This document shows, piece by piece, positions 17,516 through 23,798 of a DNA stretch of 28,794 bases. Position 1 is the first letter of the stretch. Each line of letters begins with the position of its first letter. Source of the DNA: M55B165 sp051744245. Lineage in GTDB: Bacteria; Actinomycetota; Humimicrobiia; Humimicrobiales; Humimicrobiaceae. The notes under the pieces are model-generated. The model did not search any database. It was not told the origin of the DNA and saw nothing but the letters and a program-made list of their open reading frames with translations. A program made the position numbers and the translations under genes. Location: NCBI GenBank assembly GCA_051744245.1, contig JBNJCV010000017.1, positions 1 through 28,794 on the forward strand. The letters are read 5' to 3'.

Positions 17516-19189
17516 TTGAAGAAAGAAATGTTAGTTAGCTCTGACAAGAATGAGACCAGGGTAGCTATACTGGAGTCAGGGCAAGTAGTACAGTTGTACT
17601 TTGACAGAAAAGGTAAGAAATCAATGGTTGGCAATATTTACCTGGGAAAGGTTAAAAATATTATACCCAGCCTGGATGCAGCATTTGTTGACATTGGTGC
17701 TGACAAGAACGCGTTTTTGTATATTAATGAAATAGAGTATGACATGGATGTTGATAGCAGTGAAGTCAGGCCAAGAAAGATCCAGCATGTTTTAAAACCT
17801 AAACAACTGGTAATGGTGCAAGTAACCAAAGACCCCATGAAAAGTAAGGGGGCAAGGCTTACAACCTATATTTCCCTTCCAGGAAGGTATTTAGTGCTGG
17901 CTCCCTTTAATGACGGGGTTGGCGTATCCAGGAAGCTGGAAAAGAAAGAAAGGGAAAAACTTAGGAGTATAGCTGAAGAAATAAAGCCGGATGACTTTGG
18001 ATTAATTGTTAGGACTGCAGCCAAGGAAGCTAATAAGAGACAGCTAAAGGGTGATTTAAAGCAGCTTATAAAACGGTGGAAAAGGTTAAACAAGAAATCA
18101 GCCCAGATAAACAAGCCTGCTCTGCTGTCTGAAGAAGAATCAATAGTTATTAAATTGATCAGGGATATTTTTAGCGAGGAATTTACTGCCGTTTATGTGG
18201 ATAAGAGAGAAGTTAAAAGAGAGATCCAGAAGTATTTGAGAAATATTGGTACAAGATTTAATAATATAATTGTCCACCGGGGACAGGATGAGCTTTTTGA
18301 AGCCTTTAATGTTAATGAAGTTATAGAGAGTGCATTAGAAAGAAAAGTTTGGCTGAAATCCGGCGGATTTATTGTAATTGATTATGGAGAAGGCCTTACT
18401 TCAATAGATGTAAATACAGGAAAATATACTTCCGGGAAAAATCCTAGCCATGCTATACTTAGGACCAACCTTGAGGCAGCGCAAGCTATTTGTAGTCAGC
18501 TAAGACTAAGGGATATCGGCGGCCTTATAGTTATTGATTTTATTGACATGGCAAGTGGTAAGGACAGGAGGAAAGTTTTAAACAGGTTTAACAAGTGCCT
18601 TGAAAATGACAGGACAAAAAATGAAGTACTTGATTTTTCTAAATTCGGTCTCCTGGAGATGACCCGGAAGAACGTATCAGATGGGATACTAGGCACTCTC
18701 TGCAAGGTGTGCCCCTGCTGCGGCGGCTTGGGCCATGTAAAATCTGAAGAAACTATCAGGCTGGAAATAGAAAGAAAGATAAAAAGGCTTGCCAGGGAAA
18801 GTAAATCCAATGCATTTTTAATAAAGCTGAACACTACTATTGCCGCTTTAATAATAGGCCAGGGCGGAAGAAACTTAAGACACCTGGAAAAGATTACCAA
18901 GAAATATATTGCAATAAATGGGGATGACGGCCTTCCACTGGATGCATTTGTGGTGGCTGCCGAAGGCTCAGTGGGAGAAATCAAGCAGGCGGCCAAGCCT
19001 TTCCAGGTGGGAGATGTGCTTGATCTGGTGGTAGAAGAGCCTTATTTACATAATAAGAGTGATGCGCTGTCTAGAGTAGAAGGTTATGTGATCCAGATTC
19101 TGGATGGAAGGAAATTCCTGGGCAAAAGGGTAAAAGTAGAAATAAAGTCCATTTCGAAAACCAGCGCAGTGGCCAAGGTTATCAAGTAA
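17516..19189 (+). CDS. rng: Ribonuclease G/E family endoribonuclease
   Basis: RNase G/E cuts single-stranded AU-rich RNA in mRNA decay and rRNA maturation. The 557-residue product opens with the S1-like domain (KSMVGNIYLGKVKNIIPSLD), followed by the catalytic core with acidic residues Asp298 in LTSIDVNTG and Asp341 in VIDF. The zinc-link is Cys399-Pro-Cys-Cys402 in KVCPCCGGLGH. It has no long C-terminal scaffold, so it is RNase G-like in length. The TTG at 17516 stands 13 bases after AAGGAG; an ATG at 17528 is an alternative. A terminator hairpin follows directly. Confidence 0.93.
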   Translation: MKKEMLVSSDKNETRVAILESGQVVQLYFDRKGKKSMVGNIYLGKVKNIIPSLDAAFVDIGADKNAFLYINEIEYDMDVDSSEVRPRKIQHVLKPKQLVMVQVTKDPMKSKGARLTTYISLPGRYLVLAPFNDGVGVSRKLEKKEREKLRSIAEEIKPDDFGLIVRTAAKEANKRQLKGDLKQLIKRWKRLNKKSAQINKPALLSEEESIVIKLIRDIFSEEFTAVYVDKREVKREIQKYLRNIGTRFNNIIVHRGQDELFEAFNVNEVIESALERKVWLKSGGFIVIDYGEGLTSIDVNTGKYTSGKNPSHAILRTNLEAAQAICSQLRLRDIGGLIVIDFIDMASGKDRRKVLNRFNKCLENDRTKNEVLDFSKFGLLEMTRKNVSDGILGTLCKVCPCCGGLGHVKSEETIRLEIERKIKRLARESKSNAFLIKLNTTIAALIIGQGGRNLRHLEKITKKYIAINGDDGLPLDAFVVAAEGSVGEIKQAAKPFQVGDVLDLVVEEPYLHNKSDALSRVEGYVIQILDGRKFLGKRVKVEIKSISKTSAVAKVIK

Positions 19190-19197
19190 GAAAAAAA

Positions 19198-19226
19198 TTT
19201 CCCTTGACTAAAAGGGGAGGTTTTTT
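19198..19226 (+). terminator. Rho-independent terminator after rng, overlapping the next promoter
   Basis: TTTCCCTT (19198-19205) pairs with AAGGGGAG (19212-19219) around a 6-base loop, with two G:T pairs, followed by one G and six T (19221-19226). The -35 element of the arsR promoter lies inside the hairpin. Confidence 0.6.
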
Positions 19227-19231
19227 ATAAT
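19204..19231 (+). promoter_or_regulatory. Promoter of the arsR-P1B ATPase unit
   Basis: TTGACT (19204-19209), a 16-base spacer and perfect TATAAT (19226-19231). It is the strongest consensus match seen in the window. The predicted transcript start near 19238 falls within the inverted-repeat operator. Confidence 0.7.
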
Positions 19232-19233
19232 GT

Positions 19234-19252
19234 CACTTGAATAAGTGTTCAA
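19234..19252 (+). promoter_or_regulatory. Candidate ArsR/SmtB operator
   Basis: Two overlapping inverted repeats lie just after the -10 box. TTGAA (19237-19241) is inverted as TTCAA (19248-19252), and CACTT (19234-19238) is inverted as AAGTG (19243-19247). An AT-rich TGAA/TTCA dyad at the transcription start is the usual site for this repressor family. Autorepression of the operon released by metal is inferred. Confidence 0.6.
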
Positions 19253-19265
19253 TTATTCTTATAAA

Positions 19266-19643
19266 ATGGTAAAAAGAAAAACAGGAAAAAACAAGCAAGC
19301 TCCGGTTTGCGAAGAAAAAATTATAAATGCTGAAACTGTGTCAGAAGTATTAAAAACTCTTCCCAGGCAGGAAGCCATTATAGATTTAAGTTTAGTTTTT
19401 AAAGCGCTAAGTGATCCTACCAGGATAAAGATAATTGCATCGCTGCTCCAGAATGAATTATGCGTTTGCGACATTGCTGCAGTAATAGGGACAACCAATT
19501 CCAATATATCACACCAGTTGAGGGTGCTTAGGAATTTAAAGCTAGTTAAATTTAGAAAAGAAGGAAAAGTGGTCTATTATTCTTTAGATGACCATCACGT
19601 ATCCCAGTTAATGGAAGTGGCTTTCAAGCATATATCGGAGTAA
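19266..19643 (+). CDS. ArsR/SmtB-family metal-sensing repressor (CadC/SmtB-like)
   Basis: A 125-residue winged-helix repressor expected to leave DNA when it binds metal. It has FKALSDPTRIKI, the metal-linked helix ELCVCD with Cys66 and Cys68, the recognition helix SNISHQLRVLRNL, and the wing RKEGKVVYYSL. Cys15 in the N-terminal arm could complete a CadC-like alpha3 site. Asp109, His111, His122 and Glu125 match the alpha5 zinc site of SmtB (D104, H106, H117, E120) with the same spacing. Zn, Cd or Pb is therefore likelier than arsenite. The ATG at 19266 has no ribosome site; an in-frame GTG at 19245 lies inside the operator and is less likely. The ATPase gene follows by 14 bases. Confidence 0.9.
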   Translation: MVKRKTGKNKQAPVCEEKIINAETVSEVLKTLPRQEAIIDLSLVFKALSDPTRIKIIASLLQNELCVCDIAAVIGTTNSNISHQLRVLRNLKLVKFRKEGKVVYYSLDDHHVSQLMEVAFKHISE

Positions 19644-19657
19644 ATTAAAGAAATAAA

Positions 19658-21562
19658 ATGGGTTTGACTAGAAGAAAAAAAACAGAACTAATATTAACCA
19701 TAATTTCTGGTGCTTTTACATTAGTGGCCATTGTACATGATATAATACACGTTCCCGATCCGTTTACCCTGCCCCTATTTCTACTGGCTGTGGTTACGGG
19801 AGGCTTTTTTATAGCAATAAAAGGGTTTAAGGCAATCTTCCACCTATCTTTTGACATGAATTTTTTAGTTACAGTAGCAGTTATAGGGGCATTTGCTATA
19901 GGTGAGCACATGGAAAGCGCTATAGTTGTGTTATTATTTAATATCGCAAATACCCTTGAATCTTTTAGTACCAACCGGGCCAGAAAAGCTATTAAGTCTT
20001 TGATGGATATATCCCCGGATTATGCCACTTTGCTGGCAGGGGAAGATCAAATCAAAACAAAAGTTGAAAAAATCAATATCGGGCAAGTAATTTTAATAAA
20101 GCCTGGCGAGAGAATACCTCTTGATGGAGAAGTTATTGAGGGCTCTTCTTATGTCAACCAGTCACCTATTACCGGGGAGTCAAAACCGGTTAAAAAAGAA
20201 AAAGGAGATAACACATATTCTGGCTCTATAAATGGGAGTGGCTCTTTAAAAGTAAGGGTAGAAAAAATATTTAGTCAGTCCACAGTTTCAAAAATCAAGA
20301 GTCTAATCGAAGAAGCACAGGCTAAAAAGGCTAAGACACAACAGTTTATTGAAAAATTTGCCCAGTATTATACGCCTATTGTAATAGGAATTTCGGTCTT
20401 CATTGCCATAATTCCTCCCCTGGTCCTGAACCTTGATTGGGGCGAGTGGATATACAGGGCTTTAACTATTCTTGTAATTTCCTGTCCTTGTGCTTTGGTA
20501 ATATCCACTCCTATTACTGTAGTATCTGGCCTTACATTGGGGGCAAGAAACGGGGTGCTGATAAAGGGAGGAGAGTTTTTAGAAAATATTGGCAGCTCCA
20601 AGGTGTTTGTTTTTGACAAAACTGGAACCCTGACGAAGGGAGAACCAGAAATTTCAAGAATTATAGCCTATAATGGCCATAGCCAGGATGAAGTTTTGAG
20701 GATTGCTTATTCCATTGAGAAAATGTCTGAACATCACCTGGCAAAAGCAATAATTGGATATGGCAAAAACAAAAGTATCAAGCCCTTAAAAGTAGATAGA
20801 TTTAATTCCCTCTCGGGTATGGGAATAGAAGCTGAGATAGAAGGAAGTAAATATTATCTGGGAAACCATAAGCTTTTCAAGCAAAAGAAGCTATGCGGGA
20901 AAATAGTAGATAGGGATGTTAAAAATTTGCAATCCAGGGGCAATACGGTTGTTTACTTAGGGACGGAGAGAAAAACTGTTGGCATTATCGCCATTGCCGA
21001 TAGGTTAAGACATAGTGCTAAACAAACCATAAAGGAATTAAAACAACTGGGGATTAAAAAAATTGCCATGTTGACCGGGGATAACCAAAGTGTTGCTGAG
21101 GACATAGCTAGTGAATTAGAAATAGATGAATTTAATGCGGAATTGCTTCCTCAGGATAAAATCAACCTTATAAGCCGGCTCCAGGAAAAACATAAGAATG
21201 TAGTTATGGTTGGAGATGGCATAAATGATGCGCCAGCTCTCAGCTTAGCGAACGTGGGGATAGCTATGGGAGGCGGGGGCAGTGATACTGCTCTGGAAAG
21301 TTCAGATATTGCTTTGCTCAAAGACGATTTGTCCAAAATCCCTTTTATTTATAGGATTAGCAGAAAGGTAACCTTGCTGATAAAACAAAATATATTTTTT
21401 GCAATAGCAATAAAGATAGCTTTCTTAATATTAGCAGGTTTGGGAATAGCTACTCTTTGGATGGCGGTAATAGCTGATGTTGGAGCAACAATTCTGGTAG
21501 TTTTTAATGGCTTGAGGGCATTAAGGCTAGGTTCTCCAAAAATCAGTGACACTCCTAAGTAA
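19658..21562 (+). CDS. P1B-type heavy-metal translocating ATPase (Zn/Cd/Pb class)
   Basis: Exports divalent metal from the cytoplasm. The 634-residue pump has TGES (172-175) in the actuator domain, CPC (276-278) in the membrane path, DKTGT (320-324) with phosphorylated Asp320, and GDGINDAP (519-526). Asp607 in the last membrane region (ADVGATILVVFNGLR) is characteristic of the ZntA/CadA class. There is no N-terminal CxxC metal-binding domain; the first membrane helix begins by residue 10. The nucleotide-binding HP motif is replaced: SEHPLAKAI of the family reads SEHHLAKAI here, with His360 in place of proline. It is paired with the upstream metal-sensing repressor and has its own terminator. 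Confidence 0.93.
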   Translation: MGLTRRKKTELILTIISGAFTLVAIVHDIIHVPDPFTLPLFLLAVVTGGFFIAIKGFKAIFHLSFDMNFLVTVAVIGAFAIGEHMESAIVVLLFNIANTLESFSTNRARKAIKSLMDISPDYATLLAGEDQIKTKVEKINIGQVILIKPGERIPLDGEVIEGSSYVNQSPITGESKPVKKEKGDNTYSGSINGSGSLKVRVEKIFSQSTVSKIKSLIEEAQAKKAKTQQFIEKFAQYYTPIVIGISVFIAIIPPLVLNLDWGEWIYRALTILVISCPCALVISTPITVVSGLTLGARNGVLIKGGEFLENIGSSKVFVFDKTGTLTKGEPEISRIIAYNGHSQDEVLRIAYSIEKMSEHHLAKAIIGYGKNKSIKPLKVDRFNSLSGMGIEAEIEGSKYYLGNHKLFKQKKLCGKIVDRDVKNLQSRGNTVVYLGTERKTVGIIAIADRLRHSAKQTIKELKQLGIKKIAMLTGDNQSVAEDIASELEIDEFNAELLPQDKINLISRLQEKHKNVVMVGDGINDAPALSLANVGIAMGGGGSDTALESSDIALLKDDLSKIPFIYRISRKVTLLIKQNIFFAIAIKIAFLILAGLGIATLWMAVIADVGATILVVFNGLRALRLGSPKISDTPK

Positions 21563-21583
21563 CAGAAATTAGCTATAACAGGC

Positions 21584-21622
21584 AGTAATTTGTATAGCTC
21601 CCATTCAAATTACTTTTGTTTT
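21584..21622 (+). terminator. Rho-independent terminator after the P1B ATPase gene
   Basis: A perfect 9-base stem AGTAATTTG (21584-21592) / CAAATTACT (21606-21614) with a 13-base loop, followed by the T-rich run TTTTGTTTT (21614-21622). The stem is AT-rich. Confidence 0.6.
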
Positions 21623-21629
21623 AAAGTCT

Positions 21630-21658
21630 CCAAGGCCGGATTAATTTGGGAGCCTTGG
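21630..21658 (+). repeat. GC-rich hairpin upstream of rplU
   Basis: CCAAGGC (21630-21636) and GCCTTGG (21652-21658) form a perfect 7-base stem with a 15-base loop. No T-run follows on either strand, so a terminator is unlikely. TAATTTGGGAGC (21642-21653) within it can instead pair, with a 4-base bulge, with GCTCCC and AAATTA at 21597-21612. Role unknown. Confidence 0.4.
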
Positions 21659-21685
21659 GCAATATCACTGATAAATAACACTGGC

Positions 21686-21714
21686 TTAAATATTGATTGA
21701 CACTATATTATAAT
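21686..21714 (+). promoter_or_regulatory. Candidate promoter for rplU-rpmA
   Basis: Perfect TATAAT at 21709-21714 with a weak -35, TTAAAT (21686-21691), 17 bases upstream. A better-looking TTGACA at 21697-21702 is only 6 bases from that -10 and cannot pair with it. A transcript from near 21721 would have a leader of about 30-50 bases. Confidence 0.4.
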
Positions 21715-21753
21715 ATATGTTAAGATTTCAATCTGTGATTTAAGGATTATTTG

Positions 21754-22086
21754 TTGAACAAGGAGGCCAAAATTTACGCGATAATTAGTACAGGCGGCAA
21801 ACAATATAAAGTAGAAGAAGACCAGGATGTAGTAGTTGACAGGATAGAAGGCAAAAAAGGCGATAAAATAAAGATAAAAGAAGTCAATATGGTTTCTGAT
21901 AATGGCAAGGTTAAGATTGGAAACCCAGTTATAGATAAAGCGGAAGTGGAAGCTACAATTAAAGACCATATAAAGGACGATAAACTGATTGCCTTTAAAA
22001 TGAAGGCCAAGAAAAGATATAAGAAGAAAATAGGCCACAGGCAACCGTTAACTGTGTTACATCTTGAGAAAATAAAGATAAAATAA
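21754..22086 (+). CDS. rplU: 50S ribosomal protein L21
   Basis: Large-subunit protein. The product carries the family start region IYAIISTGGKQYKVEEDQ and the C-terminal GHRQPLTVLHLEKI. The start is ambiguous in an interesting way. TTG at 21754 (or 21751) has AAGGA (21742-21746) 7 bases upstream and gives an N-terminal extension of six residues. A much stronger AAGGAGG (21760-21766) lies inside that extension, 5 bases before an ATT codon (21772) that occupies exactly the place of the usual initiator Met in MYAII. I give the TTG start but regard ATT as possible. L27 follows 12 bases after the stop. Confidence 0.93.
   Translation: MNKEAKIYAIISTGGKQYKVEEDQDVVVDRIEGKKGDKIKIKEVNMVSDNGKVKIGNPVIDKAEVEATIKDHIKDDKLIAFKMKAKKRYKKKIGHRQPLTVLHLEKIKIK
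21760..21766 (+). promoter_or_regulatory. Strong Shine-Dalgarno inside the rplU 5' region
   Basis: AAGGAGG, complementary to the 16S 3' end, lies within the TTG-started reading frame and 5 bases before ATT at 21772. It may direct initiation at ATT or assist the upstream TTG. Confidence 0.5.
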
Positions 22087-22098
22087 TGGGGTGGTTAT

Positions 22099-22338
22099 AT
22101 GTCAACCAAAAAAGGTGCTGGAAGCAGCAGAAATGGAAGAGATAGCAATCCGAAATTTTTGGGAATAAAAAGCTCTGCCGGAGAATACGTTAAAGCAGGA
22201 AGCATTATAGCAAGGCAGAGAGGAACAAAATACAAGCCAGGCCGGAATGTTGGCTTGGGAAGGGATTATACCCTTTTTGCAAAGACTGACGGCAAGGTGG
22301 AATTTTCCAAAAATAAGATTGTAAATGTAATTTCTTAA
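22099..22338 (+). CDS. rpmA: 50S ribosomal protein L27
   Basis: A 79-residue protein with the L27 signature KKGAGSSRNGRDSN, then SIIARQRGTKYKPGRNVGLGRDYTLFA. The N-terminal tail reaches the peptidyl-transferase centre. It begins MSTKKG and lacks the cleaved extension (LQFFA) seen in many Firmicutes; in keeping with this, no Prp protease gene stands between rplU and rpmA. GGGGTGG lies upstream. In most relatives obgE follows directly; here it is displaced by about 6.4 kb. Confidence 0.96.
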   Translation: MSTKKGAGSSRNGRDSNPKFLGIKSSAGEYVKAGSIIARQRGTKYKPGRNVGLGRDYTLFAKTDGKVEFSKNKIVNVIS

Positions 22339-22346
22339 ATTACTTG

Positions 22347-22371
22347 AAAGGCTCCTGCGGGAGCCTTTTTT
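22347..22371 (+). terminator. Rho-independent terminator after rpmA
   Basis: A perfect 9-base stem AAAGGCTCC (22347-22355) / GGAGCCTTT (22360-22368), loop TGCG, running into six T (22366-22371). It is the strongest terminator in the window. Confidence 0.9.
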
Positions 22372-22525
22372 ATTATCCTCAAGACTTTTAATCAAAAATT
22401 TTGTTTCAGTCTCTAAAGCATAGAAGGCCTAATGCTTTCTTTTCTTAATATTCTATATTTACTTATTCATGCATTCATCAGCCATCAACTTTGTGCAGCT
22501 ACTTCGGTTTATCTATAAAGCAATA
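22372..22525. other. AT-rich spacer between convergent genes
   Basis: This stretch separates rpmA (+) from the DUF1634 gene (-). It holds a 7-base stem AAAGCAT (22415-22421) / ATGCTTT (22432-22438) followed by CTTTTCTT, perhaps a weak second + strand terminator. I see no gene and no clear terminator for the - strand pair. Confidence 0.35.
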
Positions 22526-22882
22526 TCATTTTAAAAAACCAATTACGGCTCCTAAAGCTAGCACCATAAGTATTGCTATCCCTATGAAAAAAAATCTATA
22601 CTGCTTATTTTTTAAGTAGTAGAAAATGCAAAAAATGACTCCTGCAGTAGGAGTAAAATTTAAGATAAGTAGGCCCAAGTATGAAAGTGATACTGGAGAA
22701 AATTCCTTAATGCTGTAAATTATCCCACCAAGGCTTTTAGAAAAGTAGCCGGGCTTTACCTCAAGCTCCATGCCTGAAGCTATTGCATATATATAGCCGG
22801 CAAGCATAAAGGCTAGGCTGGCGGCTAAGCCTGCTGTAAATATCCAGTATAAATATTTTGCTATGAATTTCTTTTTTTCCAT
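22526..22882 (-). CDS. DUF1634-family membrane protein
   Basis: A 118-residue protein with three predicted membrane helices (about 12-34, 66-88 and 95-117). The first contains the small-residue pattern GLAASLAFMLAGY. The family occurs next to TauE/SafE-type transporters, and here its ATG lies one base after the stop of that transporter gene (TGATATG). It is probably a partner or accessory subunit. No activity is known to me. Confidence 0.75.
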   Translation of the reverse strand: MEKKKFIAKYLYWIFTAGLAASLAFMLAGYIYAIASGMELEVKPGYFSKSLGGIIYSIKEFSPVSLSYLGLLILNFTPTAGVIFCIFYYLKNKQYRFFFIGIAILMVLALGAVIGFLK

Positions 22883-22883
22883 A

Positions 22884-23720
22884 TCAATACAAGCTTATCC
22901 CGAATGCCTTTAACAGCATGTTGATGCCAATTATTATAAATACGCCAATCATTATCTTTGCTATGGTTATGGTTTCAGCTTTGCCGGCCGCAAATGAGCC
23001 CAGGGTTCCTCCTGCAAGCACCCCTACAACTACGGCTGAAGAAATAAAGGGGTCAATAAATCCATTGGCAAAGTAAATTAGAGAAGATGCAGCGGCAGTT
23101 ATTCCAATCATATAATTGCTGGTGGCAGTGGTGGCTTTCAAGGGGACATCCATCAAGAGGTTTAAGGTAGGTACTTTTACCGCCCCTCCACCAATACCCA
23201 GAAGGCCTGATGTAATCCCTGCAAAAAAGGTAGCCCCAAACCCCAGGGGAACATTTCTAACGTCGTAGTCAACTTTTTTATTATTGCTCCCGTTTATGTA
23301 ATAAGAGCTATACAATGAGGGGTTTTTAGCCCGGTATATTTTATCCTTGCCCCTGTTTGTCTTATTTTTCTTATAAATTATAGCAGTGGTTATTAATATA
23401 AATGCCCCAAATAGGCCATATAGTATGTTGCTTTTAAGGTAGGCTGCAGTTATTCCTCCCACTATCCCTCCGGCAGCAGTAAAAGTTTCCAGGGACAGCC
23501 CCAGCTTTATATTGGTGATTTCCTTTATAATATATCTCCTGGAGCCAGAAACTGAAGTAGCAAGCACTGCTATTATGCTGGTGCCAATAGCATAATGGAT
23601 GGGGATGCCCAGTAGCAGTGTTAGCATGGGGACAATAATTATCCCCCCGCCTATCCCTATTAGTGAGCCTATAAAGCCTGCAGTTAAGCCAACTAGCAGT
23701 AAATATAGAAAAGAAACCAT
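22884..23720 (-). CDS. TauE/SafE (COG0730) family membrane transporter
   Basis: A 278-residue transporter with about eight membrane helices in two repeats, each opening with the family's glycine motif: GSLIGIGGGIIIVP around 22-26 and GLLGIGGGAVKVP around 174-178. A hydrophilic loop rich in Lys/Asn/Tyr (about 115-155) separates the halves. Members export sulfite, sulfonates or other small organic anions; substrate cannot be read from sequence. With the DUF1634 gene it forms a two-gene - strand unit, divergent from the FAD oxidoreductase gene. No clear ribosome site precedes the ATG. Confidence 0.85.
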   Translation of the reverse strand: MVSFLYLLLVGLTAGFIGSLIGIGGGIIIVPMLTLLLGIPIHYAIGTSIIAVLATSVSGSRRYIIKEITNIKLGLSLETFTAAGGIVGGITAAYLKSNILYGLFGAFILITTAIIYKKNKTNRGKDKIYRAKNPSLYSSYYINGSNNKKVDYDVRNVPLGFGATFFAGITSGLLGIGGGAVKVPTLNLLMDVPLKATTATSNYMIGITAAASSLIYFANGFIDPFISSAVVVGVLAGGTLGSFAAGKAETITIAKIMIGVFIIIGINMLLKAFGISLY

Positions 23721-23798
23721 TATTTTTTTTAAAATAATTTTAGATAAATTTGAGTTTAAAGTATAAAATAAATTATTAAATTATTCCATTTATAAATT
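23721..23798. promoter_or_regulatory. Divergent promoter region with overlapping -10 boxes
   Basis: Very AT-rich. On the + strand TATAAA (23762-23767) has TTTAGA (23739-23744) 17 bases upstream. On the - strand TATACT covers 23765-23760, so the two -10 boxes overlap. A 10-base palindrome ATTTATAAAT lies just before the FAD gene start. Neither flanking gene has a recognisable ribosome site. Motif-level evidence only. Confidence 0.3.

Noticed and set aside
21697..21714. TTGACA with TATAAT as an ideal promoter for rplU
   Set aside because: The spacer is only 6 bases, far too short; the TATAAT is kept with a weaker upstream -35.
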